Below, one piece after another: positions 16,713-25,054 of a stretch of 25,990 nt of DNA (positions are counted from its first letter, which is position 1; each line of letters starts with the position of its first letter). Position numbers and translations under genes: made by a program. The DNA is from a virus. Below the pieces are notes generated by a model. It was not told the DNA's origin. It saw only the letters and a list, made by a program, of their open reading frames with translations, and did no database searches. Location of the stretch: the IMG/VR virus record IMGVR_UViG_3300021959_000332, positions 1-25,990 of that record, one strand, 5' to 3'.

Positions 16713-17663
16713 TTACAGCTTTTGTACTGCGTCGTCGACTTGAGGAAACTTTGTTATTCCACCTGGGTTATCGAAAATATGATCCATTACTGCATCAAAA
16801 GTATTATTTCCTGTTCCTACCCATCCTGAAGCGGGTTGATTTGAAGGAGTACCTGCATTTGAGGTACCATAATTAGTATAAGTTCCACTATAAGGATTGG
16901 CTCCTACTCTTTGATTGCCCGAATCTGTAGATCCTATTATTGTAACTCCTTTCTTATATTGATTATGTAGTCCTGGTGTGTATCCTTGATAAATTGGTGC
17001 GCCACCGATTGTAAGTTCTCCATAGAGAAGTGGAACAGGTTTTCCCTGTTCAATGTGATTTTGTGCTCCATTAAATAAGTAAGAAGGATCGTTAGTTGTT
17101 TTATCTGGATCGGGTGCTGACATTTCTGCAAGACCCATAAGTGCTAAGTTTGCTCCTAGCATCATTACTGCTGAACCTGCTAAATTTAAGCTTGCTCCTG
17201 AAGCCAATGCTGCCGATACTGAAGTACCTGTGCCTAATGTTACTGTGCCTCCCACCATTGTTGTACCTGTAGCAAATGATCCTGCTAATGCTCCAGTTCC
17301 TCCAACAGTTGTTCCTCCAGTTGTCATTGCTGCTCCGAGTCCCGGCATAAAAAAGAAAGCTGCTAGCATTAGTAATCCTGTGATTAATTTTCCTAATCCC
17401 TTTCCAGAACCTGCAGGTACTGGAGTAATTATTAGTTCTTCTCGTGCAATATTTAGATATAATTCTGGAAACTCCTCTATAAGAGTATCTCCACTTTGTA
17501 TAGAGAATTCGATATTTTTTAAATGACAGTCTAAAAGATATTCTTGTAATCCTTCAGTTTGTACATGAATACATTTTAATATATCACGAACATTCGTATC
17601 GACGCACTCCCACTCAGAACCGAACTTGTCTCCCATTTCTCCCATTAATTTAACGTGGGTCAT
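16713..17663 (-). CDS. I: Tail assembly protein, lambda I-like (316 aa)
   Basis: The protein starts MTHVKLMGEMGDKFG and has a ubiquitin-like N-terminal domain, a hydrophobic glycine-rich centre (GKLITGLLMLAAFFFMPGLG), and the family's C-terminal signature FNGAQNHIEQGKPVPLLYGE. These match the lambda I tail-tip assembly family. I place the start at 17663, not at the upstream in-frame ATG at 17696. AAAGGAG lies 9 bases before 17663, and homologues begin at this point; the upstream ATG would add 11 poorly fitting residues inside the K-like gene. It overlaps the K-like gene by 14 bases and is followed 10 bases later by the J-like gene. It is needed for tip assembly in lambda. Confidence 0.9.
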   Translation of the reverse strand: MTHVKLMGEMGDKFGSEWECVDTNVRDILKCIHVQTEGLQEYLLDCHLKNIEFSIQSGDTLIEEFPELYLNIAREELIITPVPAGSGKGLGKLITGLLMLAAFFFMPGLGAAMTTGGTTVGGTGALAGSFATGTTMVGGTVTLGTGTSVSAALASGASLNLAGSAVMMLGANLALMGLAEMSAPDPDKTTNDPSYLFNGAQNHIEQGKPVPLLYGELTIGGAPIYQGYTPGLHNQYKKGVTIIGSTDSGNQRVGANPYSGTYTNYGTSNAGTPSNQPASGWVGTGNNTFDAVMDHIFDNPGGITKFPQVDDAVQKL

Positions 17664-17985
17664 AAATAAATTCTCCTTTCTCTGGGTACGATACAATTAA
17701 GTATGGTACACCAAGACTTTTACATACATTCTTGTCATGCTCACTTGGATGACAATTTGAGCCGTAGTGACTATGGACTACATATTTTATTTTTGAAATA
17801 ATCGAGTATCGAACCCATTGTTTTGGGTCAATTGCAAAGTGCTCATTCTCAGAACTTTGATTTTCCAGAGGAATATATTTCAATTCATCTTCGATTTCAA
17901 TAACAAGTCCACAAGCTTCTTTTGGACTTTCTTCTTTTACTTGCTTATATATTTCAGGTAGAAGTCTACTTAAATTTTCTTGCAC
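17650..17985 (-). CDS. JAB/MPN metalloprotease, N-terminal half of lambda K (111 aa)
   Basis: A complete JAMM zinc motif is visible: H71-S-H73, seven residues, S81, two residues, D84, with the partner E23 in KEACGLVIE. In lambda, K has a JAB domain followed by an NlpC/P60 peptidoglycan hydrolase; here the protein ends right after the JAB domain (EKGEFIYDPR). The start is GTG at 17985, preceded by GGAGG with 8 bases of spacing. An earlier TTG at 18000 is in frame but overlaps that ribosome binding site. The start lies inside the 3' end of the L-like gene, a 20-base overlap. Its position between L and I matches lambda K. Its likely role is in tip assembly or processing; the substrate is unknown. 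Confidence 0.88.
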   Translation of the reverse strand: MQENLSRLLPEIYKQVKEESPKEACGLVIEIEDELKYIPLENQSSENEHFAIDPKQWVRYSIISKIKYVVHSHYGSNCHPSEHDKNVCKSLGVPYLIVSYPEKGEFIYDPR

Positions 17986-19213
17986 CAGGAAATCCTCCAA
18001 AAGGTAAAGATTTTTGACTATTCTTTGTTGTACTTCCTGTTGAAGCAGAAGCTGTACTTAATGGATTATATCCAAATCTACATGAACATGAGGTTAGTCT
18101 TTTACCACATGAGTCTCCTCTTTCCCAATAACTATTGAATCCGGGAGCAGTATTCGCTCCTGTTGTTTGTGTACGAGTTGCTTTCCATAAATGTGTTTTT
18201 CCACCACTCGTATATGCAACATAATCATTATGTCTATCTTCTGTATAGGCATAATAATTTGCACTTGCACTGTATGTACCATGTACTCTTATTCTTTCAA
18301 AATTACCATTTGTATCTGAAGGAGTTCCAGGACTACTTGCTGCTGTTGTAGCTTGCCAATAGTTATTAATTGTTCCTCCATTTGCACTTGCGTCTATAGT
18401 ACCGTTTGGCTTTAACCTTTGTATACCCGTAGTTGCTAGTGTAGTAGTAGTTTTATAATAAGTATCTTTTGTAACTGCTCCGCTAGTATAAGTTGTGAAA
18501 CTAGTAGTTGAAGGAATAACATACTCATCATCTTGAGTTACATAGACAGTATGAGTAACATCTGTTCCGCTACCGTTTGTCATAATAAGCTTAGATTCTT
18601 CTGACCAAGTACATCCACCATTATCTGTACTTGCATTTATTTTATTTGGAGAAGCTCCTTGATATACCCATGAACAGGCATTATTACCAATAACACGATA
18701 AGGAAGTACTAGTCCTTCTACATCAAAAGGTGTTGTAAGTTCAAAAGATATTTCTATAGCATTTTCTTGTTCGATTCTATCAATGATAAAAACTTGTCTT
18801 GGAAATTCTACAGGAGTATTTCCTGAGCCTGTGTCCGCTGTTCCATCTTTTAAATATTTTCGTAAAGTTTTTCTTCTATAAAGTTTCTTTCCAATAAGAT
18901 CATTTGGTTCTAAACTACCTAGTGCATCTCCGAAAGTGCTTAGTATATTTGCAAAAGTAATTACAGGTCTTGCAGCTGTTCCTTGTGATTTTACTTCAAA
19001 ACCTTCTGCTTGAAGTGGAATTGCATCATAAGTATTTAATTGACTATTTGTATCATAATCGTACATTTGTACATTTGTTAAATCTGCATCTTCTCCTCGA
19101 GTAAAATAAGCTCGACTTGATCCATCAGCATCAAGTGCAAGTTCATATAGAATTACTAAACCAGATTCTTCTTCAAGAGATTGTAGCTCTTTGATTGCAA
19201 TTTTTTCCGTCAT
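17966..19213 (-). CDS. L: Minor tail protein, lambda L-like, Fe-S binding, with a large insertion (415 aa)
   Basis: The N-terminal 180 residues follow the L family (DAIPLQAEGFEVKSQGTAAR, GKKLYRRKTLRKYL, FPRQVFIIDR). The cluster cysteines remain: C180 (NNACSWVYQG), C201 (NGGCTW), C369 and C376 (CGKRLTSC, with an extra C378), followed by RFG and LPFGGFPG. Lambda L is about 232 residues and binds an iron-sulfur cluster through four cysteines in its C-terminal domain. Here about 167 residues separate the second and third cysteines. This insertion carries two aromatic carbohydrate-binding-like segments (YWQATT; HNDYVAY, HLWKATR, SYWERG). The start overlaps the M-like stop as ATGA. It is a tail tip component between M and the JAB protein. 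Confidence 0.92.
   Translation of the reverse strand: MTEKIAIKELQSLEEESGLVILYELALDADGSSRAYFTRGEDADLTNVQMYDYDTNSQLNTYDAIPLQAEGFEVKSQGTAARPVITFANILSTFGDALGSLEPNDLIGKKLYRRKTLRKYLKDGTADTGSGNTPVEFPRQVFIIDRIEQENAIEISFELTTPFDVEGLVLPYRVIGNNACSWVYQGASPNKINASTDNGGCTWSEESKLIMTNGSGTDVTHTVYVTQDDEYVIPSTTSFTTYTSGAVTKDTYYKTTTTLATTGIQRLKPNGTIDASANGGTINNYWQATTAASSPGTPSDTNGNFERIRVHGTYSASANYYAYTEDRHNDYVAYTSGGKTHLWKATRTQTTGANTAPGFNSYWERGDSCGKRLTSCSCRFGYNPLSTASASTGSTTKNSQKSLPFGGFPGARKFK
17994..17998 (-). promoter_or_regulatory. Ribosome binding site deciding a GTG start
   Basis: GGAGG on the minus strand stands 8 bases before the GTG at 17985. It overlaps the alternative in-frame TTG at 18000-17998, making that TTG an unlikely start. 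Confidence 0.7.
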
Positions 19214-19605
19214 GCTTCGTATACTCTTTTAAATGTTGCTGTTAAACTATAAAAGTTTTCGTATGCCCAAGTTTGATCCCACTTATCACATACGCATTTA
19301 ATTGTTTCTGTGCTAGAACCTGCATTGCTGTCTTCTAAGTCAAAACGAAATTTACTCACTCCACCAAGTGACTCAAAAAATGCCACTAAATCATCTATTT
19401 CTGCTTTTGGTCGAGTAGAAAAACTTACGCTTATAGTTTGTTCTAAATTATTAATTCCATCTGCCAGTCTTTGTTCGTACCCATCTCCAAAAGTTACTAC
19501 ATGAACTTTTGGTTTACTAGCACGTTTTAGTCCTTTATCTGGTTGTACTGGTGCACTGAAACCTGTAATATTTGATCCATTATTTTGCATTATTCCAAAA
19601 GCCAT
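19210..19605 (-). CDS. M: Minor tail protein, lambda M-like (131 aa)
   Basis: The motif VVTFGDGYEQRLADGINN, then FSTRPKAEIDDLVAFFES and FRFDLEDS, ending YSLTATFKRVYE, is typical of the lambda M family of minor tail proteins, at the usual length. M forms a ring at the tail tip between the tape measure end and the L layer. It follows the tape measure gene by 3 bases and overlaps the L-like gene by 4 bases (ATGA), the same order as in lambda. Confidence 0.93.
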   Translation of the reverse strand: MAFGIMQNNGSNITGFSAPVQPDKGLKRASKPKVHVVTFGDGYEQRLADGINNLEQTISVSFSTRPKAEIDDLVAFFESLGGVSKFRFDLEDSNAGSSTETIKCVCDKWDQTWAYENFYSLTATFKRVYEA

Positions 19606-19608
19606 TTA

Positions 19609-22600
19609 TTAACCTCCACCTAATACGCCGCCAGGACGTTTTTCTCTTTGTAATGTTTCCATAACTGCTGCTTGTATTGACATACCAAGTGCTTGCGCTT
19701 GCTCTGCATTTCCTGTGCTACTTGCATTTCCGCCTGCATCTACATTAATTGTTACATTGTTTGTTCCTGCTCCACTTCCCATCATTTCTACAGGAATTCT
19801 TCTTCCGTCTGGTAAAGGTACTACAGCTTCATTGTGTCTTCCTTCTCCAACCATTACTGTAGGAGAAGTGGCAATTCCACCAGTTCCAAAACGTTTTGTA
19901 CCTACAGAAGTATATCCTCCAGAAGCCATTCCTCGAACAGGTATAATACCTCCCTGTGCAAATCCCATAAATCCAGTTACTGAAGCTGCCATTTTCATTG
20001 CAGCTATTTTTGCCATTTCTTGTAGTACTAGAGTTGCTAAAGATTTAAAAGCATCTTTTGCACTTGCGGAACCAGTTGCTATATCTTCAAACATTTTTTG
20101 TATTCCTTGTGAGAAAGTATTCTGTAGTTTTCCAGCAAGTGTTATTGAGTGTGCATAGGCTTTTTCTTGTTCCTGTGCTACAGCTAGTTGTTTCTGTGCT
20201 ATTGCTAAATTGTGTTCATCTAAGGGAGTCTTAACTTTAATTAAATCTAATTCATCTACTTTAGCTTGTCTTTTTTCTTTTGCTATTCTTAAATCTTCTA
20301 GTTTTATATCTTCTTTTGCAAAGGTGGCTGCAGCTCCTTTTTTATTTGCATTTCTTGCTCCTGCTACTTTATTATCAAGTGCGTCTAGTTCTAATTGTCT
20401 TCGAGCATCTATTACGTTTCCTAAGCCTTCTGCAAATCTATCTAGTGCTGCTGTCATATCGTCTAGCGATGTTCCTTCTGCTCTTGAGCCAAATACAGAT
20501 TCGTAAATTTTTTGAACAACACTTTCTTTATTATCACCTGTAAGTTTTATTGTTTGATCTAAATTGTTATAACTTGAAAGAAGTTCATCTAAAGGATTTC
20601 GTTTACTAAGTTTACCATATTGCTGTACAAATCCTGAAATAGTATTATTTATTTGTTTGAAAGCAGTATTTTGTGCACCTGCTTTTAGAGTTACATTTTT
20701 AAGTCCATCTGTTAGTTTTTCTGTAGATATCTCGCCTTTTTCATACTGGCTAAATAAGTCGGCAATTGTTGGGTTTATTCCCCCTAAATCTTTTCCGTAT
20801 TTAATTAAAGCGCTTCGTTGTTTTTCTAGTTGGTCGGCGGTAAATGCATCTTCTCCTGTTCTGCTTTCCATTCCTTTAAGTCTTGCAGCTGCCCCTTGAA
20901 TTCCGGAACTTGCTATAGTTGCTACATTTGCTTCGAATTGCTGTCCTGCTGATTGATCAAGTCCTTCTCTAGCAGATATCATTTCTTTGAACTCAGTATG
21001 TAGACTTTTTAATTTTTCTTGAGCAGATTCAAATTGATCTGCAAGTATTGAACCAGGTCTTTCTTTCTTTGCTTTATGTGCCATTTCTCCAATAAAACCT
21101 TCCCCAGATTCAAGTTGTCCTTCAATACTATCTGCGATTCCGGCAAGTTTTTCTTGTGCAAATTCTCCGCCTGCTTTATAAAATTTACCTACAAGTGGGA
21201 TTCCACTTAAAAAGTTTGCTAGTTTTGCAATTCCATTTCCTACGAATCGTATTGCAGTTGCAAATCCTTGCATTACTTTATCAAAGTTTGCTTGTAAAGC
21301 TTTTAAACCATCCATTGCTAGTTGTATAAAACCAAATATAGCTACAGCTCTAAAAGCTAAATTAACAGCTCCTGCTGCACCTTTTGCAGCTATTGCCATT
21401 CCTTTAAATGCTACTTTTGCAGCTATTGCCATTCCTTGGAAAGTTCCTTTTATAGCAATTCCTGTTAACTTCAGACCAGTTCTCATAGTCATATTAGTTT
21501 TACTGCTTTCAATTTCCATTTGTTTCAATGAACTTCTAAAGCCACGAACTTTTTTGATATTTTCTCCTGCAAATATACCAGTTGTTATTTTTCCGTGCCT
21601 TTTGTACTCTGCCTCTGCTTTTTTCAAGGCTCCTTTTAATCCACTCATTTGTTGTCGAGTTAGATTTTCACCTTTTTTCAAAGCATTTATACCTGACGAT
21701 TTTAAAGCTGCCTTACTATCAAATCCTTGTGATAATTTTTTGGCTTTTGCTGTTCCTTGTCCTCCGAGTTGACTTTTAAATTCAGCTGCACTTCCTTTCA
21801 TGCTTCCGAAACTATCTCCTATTCCTGCAGCAAATTTTCCTATTCTACTATTATCTATTTTTGCAGAGAGTTCATCAAATGCTGGAAGCACTGATTTTAA
21901 AAGTGTAGAAGCAAAAATAGCAAGTACTGCTACTGCTGATTTTATATTTTCGGTAAAGAATCCTGCAAGTACTTCTGCGATTGGAGTGATAAATTCCATT
22001 GCTTTATCTTTTAAATCAATAAAAGTTGCAATTAATTTATTAAATTGGTTAACGGGAACAGCATCTCCTACTGCTCCATATTTTTCTTCTGATTGGGTTA
22101 AAACTTCATTTAAAACTGCTTGTGATTTTTCAAAAGTGGTTAAATCTTTTGCAGATTTACCTATTGCTTGTGCATACTTTTTTGTAGCAGGTTCTAATCG
22201 TAGAATAATACCTAATTCATCGAGTAGTTCTGGTTCAGCTTTTGTAACACCTCGAACAAGACGATTAAAAGAATCTTCAAAATCTCTACCGAGTGCGGTT
22301 GATGCTCCTCTTGCTGCCGTTGCGATTGCTCCCATTTGATCTTCACTAAATCCAGCTGCTAACATTATTTGAGATGATTGTGCTGCTTGTCTAAAGTCTA
22401 ATTGATGTCCTGTTGCTTCTTGTAAATTTTTTGATAAACTTTTTACCATAACTCCAGAGTTAGCAGCAAATGCTCTCATACCTTGATTTAATACACGAAA
22501 GTCTGCGGCTTGTTGTAATCCTCTAAATACAGCTCCTAATGCAAACATTTGAGCAGCTAAAGTAGCATACGCAGGCACAAGACCACCACTGACTCCTTGA

Positions 22601-22788
22601 GCCATTTTTGAAAAGTTTTTTGTGGTATTGGAAGATGCTTGAGCAGCACCTTTTAAGCGTCTATCAACGGTATGGGCAGATTTACCTGTATTGTCTAACT
22701 GCTTACCTAAAGCTTTTGCTTGTTTTTTAGTAAGAGTTAATTCCTTACCATCAACGTTGATTTTTATTTTTACTTCGTTTTTTGCCAT
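19609..22788 (-). CDS. H: Tail tape measure protein, lambda H-like (1059 aa)
   Basis: This long, mostly helical, Lys/Ala/Gln-rich protein sets tail length. The N-terminus (MAKNEVKIKINVDGKELTLT, with KQAKALGKQLDNTG) leads into the conserved tape measure core near 60-240. Hydrophobic stretches lie near 66-90, 286-305 and 450-492, where GMAIAAK occurs twice. A coiled-coil region is near 835-885. The C-terminus has the usual glycine-rich tape measure ending (FAQGGIIPVRGMASGGY, then GEGRHNEAVVPLPDGRRIP). With the usual 1.5 angstroms per residue, 1059 residues would correspond to a tail of roughly 160 nm. The start overlaps the stop of the chaperone frameshift product by one base (TAATG), which couples the two. 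No lytic domain is evident. Confidence 0.95.
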   Translation of the reverse strand: MAKNEVKIKINVDGKELTLTKKQAKALGKQLDNTGKSAHTVDRRLKGAAQASSNTTKNFSKMAQGVSGGLVPAYATLAAQMFALGAVFRGLQQAADFRVLNQGMRAFAANSGVMVKSLSKNLQEATGHQLDFRQAAQSSQIMLAAGFSEDQMGAIATAARGASTALGRDFEDSFNRLVRGVTKAEPELLDELGIILRLEPATKKYAQAIGKSAKDLTTFEKSQAVLNEVLTQSEEKYGAVGDAVPVNQFNKLIATFIDLKDKAMEFITPIAEVLAGFFTENIKSAVAVLAIFASTLLKSVLPAFDELSAKIDNSRIGKFAAGIGDSFGSMKGSAAEFKSQLGGQGTAKAKKLSQGFDSKAALKSSGINALKKGENLTRQQMSGLKGALKKAEAEYKRHGKITTGIFAGENIKKVRGFRSSLKQMEIESSKTNMTMRTGLKLTGIAIKGTFQGMAIAAKVAFKGMAIAAKGAAGAVNLAFRAVAIFGFIQLAMDGLKALQANFDKVMQGFATAIRFVGNGIAKLANFLSGIPLVGKFYKAGGEFAQEKLAGIADSIEGQLESGEGFIGEMAHKAKKERPGSILADQFESAQEKLKSLHTEFKEMISAREGLDQSAGQQFEANVATIASSGIQGAAARLKGMESRTGEDAFTADQLEKQRSALIKYGKDLGGINPTIADLFSQYEKGEISTEKLTDGLKNVTLKAGAQNTAFKQINNTISGFVQQYGKLSKRNPLDELLSSYNNLDQTIKLTGDNKESVVQKIYESVFGSRAEGTSLDDMTAALDRFAEGLGNVIDARRQLELDALDNKVAGARNANKKGAAATFAKEDIKLEDLRIAKEKRQAKVDELDLIKVKTPLDEHNLAIAQKQLAVAQEQEKAYAHSITLAGKLQNTFSQGIQKMFEDIATGSASAKDAFKSLATLVLQEMAKIAAMKMAASVTGFMGFAQGGIIPVRGMASGGYTSVGTKRFGTGGIATSPTVMVGEGRHNEAVVPLPDGRRIPVEMMGSGAGTNNVTINVDAGGNASSTGNAEQAQALGMSIQAAVMETLQREKRPGGVLGGG

Positions 22789-23626
22789 TATTTTTTCTTA
22801 ATATTTGCTGAGGATATGTGAGTATTCTTTCCTTTATTCTCACGAGCTTTTCTTTGTCGCTCTAAATCCTTATTCAATTTCATTGCGTATCTTGCTTCTA
22901 TATTCTTCAAAAAATAACAAACTATTTGCTTATCGTCTACTTCCCAGACATCTAGTAAAGTTCCTAAAGCAGATAAGTCCTTTCCGAAATACGATCCACT
23001 CATTCCATCCCATCTATCGGGTAAAAGATCGTGCAATAAAAAAGCCACCTGAACTTCAAGGGGAAAGTCCCCACGAGTTGGTGGCATTTCGTTCGGATCG
23101 GGATCTATACCTTTTTGTTCACATATATCTAAGTATACGTCTAAAGATATCTGACCGTCTCTGTATGTTTCATCAAGTAGTTCTAAAACTTTTTCTACTT
23201 GACTCGAGTAAAATTTTCTAAATCACCTGTTACTTCTGTAACCCAAGTGTCGAAATCAGCTGCATTTTTCATCAGCGTTTCAGCGTTTTCTTGAGAGAAT
23301 TCAAGTTCATCGTCGGGATTAAGACTACTAATGTCCACCAATAGAAGCTCTTCGAGGTAAGAATATTTTAAGCCTTTCCATCCTTTGATTACAGCTTTTA
23401 CATACTCTACTAAAAATTTATCTTCATCTAATTGTTCGTCAAAAGCTCTTGTTTTACGATTAAACTTTTGAGATAAGCAACGATTTCGTAATTTTAGTAG
23501 TTCTTCTCTTGCTAAATAGCAAAGATCAACTGAAAATCCAGCCATTCCTGGATAGTCTACTGAAACTGTTTTGCTTGGAGTTAATAAACTCGCTAGTGAT
23601 ACTGATTTGTTTTCTTGTTCTGTCAT
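22788..23626 (-). CDS. Tail assembly chaperone, G-T-like -1 frameshift product (279 aa)
   Basis: The first 139 residues are those of the shorter chaperone (to F139). Ribosomes slipping back one base at A AAT TTT then read YSSQVEKVLELLDETYRDG, continue through ICEQKGIDPDPNEMPPTRGD and VAFLLHDLLPDRWDGMSGSY, and end KKK at 22788. The -1 frame is open from 23222 to 22788, far upstream of its first ATG at 23087, and the residues before that ATG look coding and conserved. This supports a fused product over independent initiation. In lambda, G and G-T coat the tape measure during tail assembly and are absent from the virion. The stop overlaps the tape measure start. Confidence 0.9.
23173..23216 (-). 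promoter_or_regulatory. Programmed -1 ribosomal frameshift signal
   Basis: The slippery heptamer A AAT TTT lies at 23216-23210 in the zero frame. A 7-base spacer follows (23209-23203). A perfect 8-bp stem then pairs TCAAGTAG (23202-23195) with CTACTTGA (23180-23173) around a 14-base loop. A ninth G-T pair is possible. The zero-frame TAG stop is the last codon of the left arm. Heptamer, spacing and stem are all of the standard -1 type. Confidence 0.9.
23195..23626 (-). CDS. Tail assembly chaperone, G-like (143 aa)
   Basis: The main zero-frame product is MTEQENKSVSLASLLTPSKT, then YPGMAGFSVDLCYLAREELL, with KLRNRCLSQKF, and ends TRVK at a TAG. Size, acidic character and position between the tail tube and the tape measure match the lambda G type chaperones, although sequence resemblance to lambda itself is weak. 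Its stop codon lies in the stem of the hairpin that follows the slippery heptamer. AGGA lies 9 bases before ATG. Most ribosomes should end here, giving excess G over G-T, as in other siphophages. Confidence 0.88.
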   Translation of the reverse strand: MTEQENKSVSLASLLTPSKTVSVDYPGMAGFSVDLCYLAREELLKLRNRCLSQKFNRKTRAFDEQLDEDKFLVEYVKAVIKGWKGLKYSYLEELLLVDISSLNPDDELEFSQENAETLMKNAADFDTWVTEVTGDLENFTRVK

Positions 23627-23647
23627 TCTGGTTCCTGGTTAAACGAG

Positions 23648-23665
23648 GGGAGGGTTGCCCCTCCC
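23648..23665 (-). terminator. GC-rich hairpin directly after the tail tube gene
   Basis: On the minus strand GGGAGGG, the tetraloop GCAA (a stable GNRA type) and CCCTCCC form a perfect 7-bp stem, 8 bases after the tail tube stop. The sequence after it (CTCGTTTAACC) has only a short T run, so termination would be partial. It may instead protect the 3' end of the tube message. It also lies upstream of the chaperone start. Confidence 0.6.
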
Positions 23666-23673
23666 TTCTAAAA

Positions 23674-24987
23674 TTAAGTTACTGTTGGTCCAATAAAGAT
23701 TAAATCTAATTCGTCCACAGCGTCAACTGAGGTTGGTAAGGCGTGGAAGTTTGTTTCCAAGCTTACAATATCTTCCATTGAATGTGTAGGTACTTCAAGA
23801 TGGCAATTATTCATATTCATAACCATTCTTGGAGTATTTCCTGTTCCACCTACAGTAAATGTCAAATCAAATGAATTTGTTATTACTGAAGTAGATTCAA
23901 TGAGATCCTCAAATAAATCTGCACTAGATGCACCAGATGAAGGAGTATTTAAGTAACAAGTAAAGTTACCTGATACAGAACGAGTTCCTGTAACATGTCC
24001 TAAAGGCTGGTTTACAATGCCTAGTGTTTCTGGTGTTAGGAAAGTAATATTATTTGAAATACTAACGTTTCCACCAGTTAATGTTAATGTATAAGTATCA
24101 GTCATACCTACATTTGAGAAAGTAAGTGTTGCTCCGTCTGCGATAGACATTGCTGCACTTAGTGTCAAAGTAGTGCCTGATATTGCAGATACAGTTGTGC
24201 CTGCAGTTACTCCAGTTCCTGAAACAACCTGTCCAACTTTGATTAATGAACTACCATTATCCAAAGTAACAGATGCAGAACTTGAAACTGCTCCGTTAAC
24301 TGTGTCTGTTACAACATCATTAGTTAAGACTAAATCTGTTAATCTATTTCTAATAAAGTTGTTAGTATCGGCTGCTGCTGTTCCTTCATACTTAGTTGCA
24401 GTTGTCATTGAAGTTTCTTCAGTAATAATTTTACCAAATCCTGACCAGTTTGCTGTTGCAATACCGTCAATATCAAAATCAATTGAAACTTCATTTACAA
24501 CACAGCCTTCTATCTTGTAAATAGTTGAACTAGCTTTACCACTGCCCATTTCAAAGAATAAGTCAAAGGTATCTAGTGCTACTTTGTTTGAATTTGTAAA
24601 AGCTATATTTGCGTCTGTGCCATCAGCTGTTAAAGCTGTTCCAGATGCGCCTACTGCTCCACTTCCTGCTAAAGCATTCCATAGAGGCTCTTCAACCATG
24701 TGATGAGCTACTGCTGAATGTTCTCCGCCTGATCCTGCCCCACCAGATTTAAAAGGTCTGATGTAGGTTTGAAATGACCATTCTGCAGGAGCGTAAGAAT
24801 CTGTAAACATTTGTCTCGCTCTTCTGCTGACACCTGCTGCGGTTGCCATTTCGTTCAATGTAACTTCTGTTGCATTGGTTGCTTGAGAAAAACTAAATCC
24901 ATCTAGTACTGGTATCTTATAGATTGCTCCTGCGCTATCAGTAAGGTGGACTAAGGTATCCCTCGAAAAATAAAATGTATCTGCCAT
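23674..24987 (-). CDS. Major tail tube protein, lambda V-like, with inserted surface domain (437 aa)
   Basis: The protein starts MADTFYFSRDTLVHLTDSAG and has a tail-tube type fold by pattern (LDGFSFSQATNATEVTLNEM, EWSFQTYIRPF, EEPLWNALAG). It lies between the terminator-type and chaperone genes, where the major tail protein is expected. Residues about 226-293 (DNGSSLIKVGQVVSGTGVTA, GTTVSAISGTTLTLSAAMSI) are a repeat-type beta segment usually seen in fibres and adhesins, and I read them as an insertion facing outwards. The tube core resumes with MTDTYTLTLTGG. The ATG has AGGAG 8 bases upstream. Hairpins stand on both sides of the gene, consistent with separate control of this abundant protein. 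Confidence 0.88.
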   Translation of the reverse strand: MADTFYFSRDTLVHLTDSAGAIYKIPVLDGFSFSQATNATEVTLNEMATAAGVSRRARQMFTDSYAPAEWSFQTYIRPFKSGGAGSGGEHSAVAHHMVEEPLWNALAGSGAVGASGTALTADGTDANIAFTNSNKVALDTFDLFFEMGSGKASSTIYKIEGCVVNEVSIDFDIDGIATANWSGFGKIITEETSMTTATKYEGTAAADTNNFIRNRLTDLVLTNDVVTDTVNGAVSSSASVTLDNGSSLIKVGQVVSGTGVTAGTTVSAISGTTLTLSAAMSIADGATLTFSNVGMTDTYTLTLTGGNVSISNNITFLTPETLGIVNQPLGHVTGTRSVSGNFTCYLNTPSSGASSADLFEDLIESTSVITNSFDLTFTVGGTGNTPRMVMNMNNCHLEVPTHSMEDIVSLETNFHALPTSVDAVDELDLIFIGPTVT

Positions 24988-25022
24988 TTTACATTCTCCT
25001 ATTTTTGCTTTGAAAAGGGGTC

Positions 25023-25041
25023 AGCAAGACTTTTGTCTGCT
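25023..25041 (-). other. Small hairpin before the tail tube gene
   Basis: On the minus strand AGCAGAC, loop AAAA and GTC-T-TGCT form a 7-bp stem with one bulged T. It lies between the terminator-like gene and the tail tube start, and is followed by GACCCCTTTTC. It is too weak to be a firm terminator; it may be a processing or attenuation site. The rest of 24988-25054 holds only the tube gene's ribosome binding site. Confidence 0.4.
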
Positions 25042-25054
25042 TATCCGTTTTCAT

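Noticed and set aside
17664-17696. Upstream ATG giving an 11-residue longer I-like protein
   Set aside because: The extra residues lie in the K-like gene and the start lacks a ribosome binding site. ATG at 17663 has AAAGGAG at good spacing and matches the family start.
22788-23087. A separate 99-residue gene starting at 23087
   Set aside because: The same frame stays open and coding-like up to 23222, and a full -1 frameshift signal lies at its beginning, so it is the T part of a fusion.
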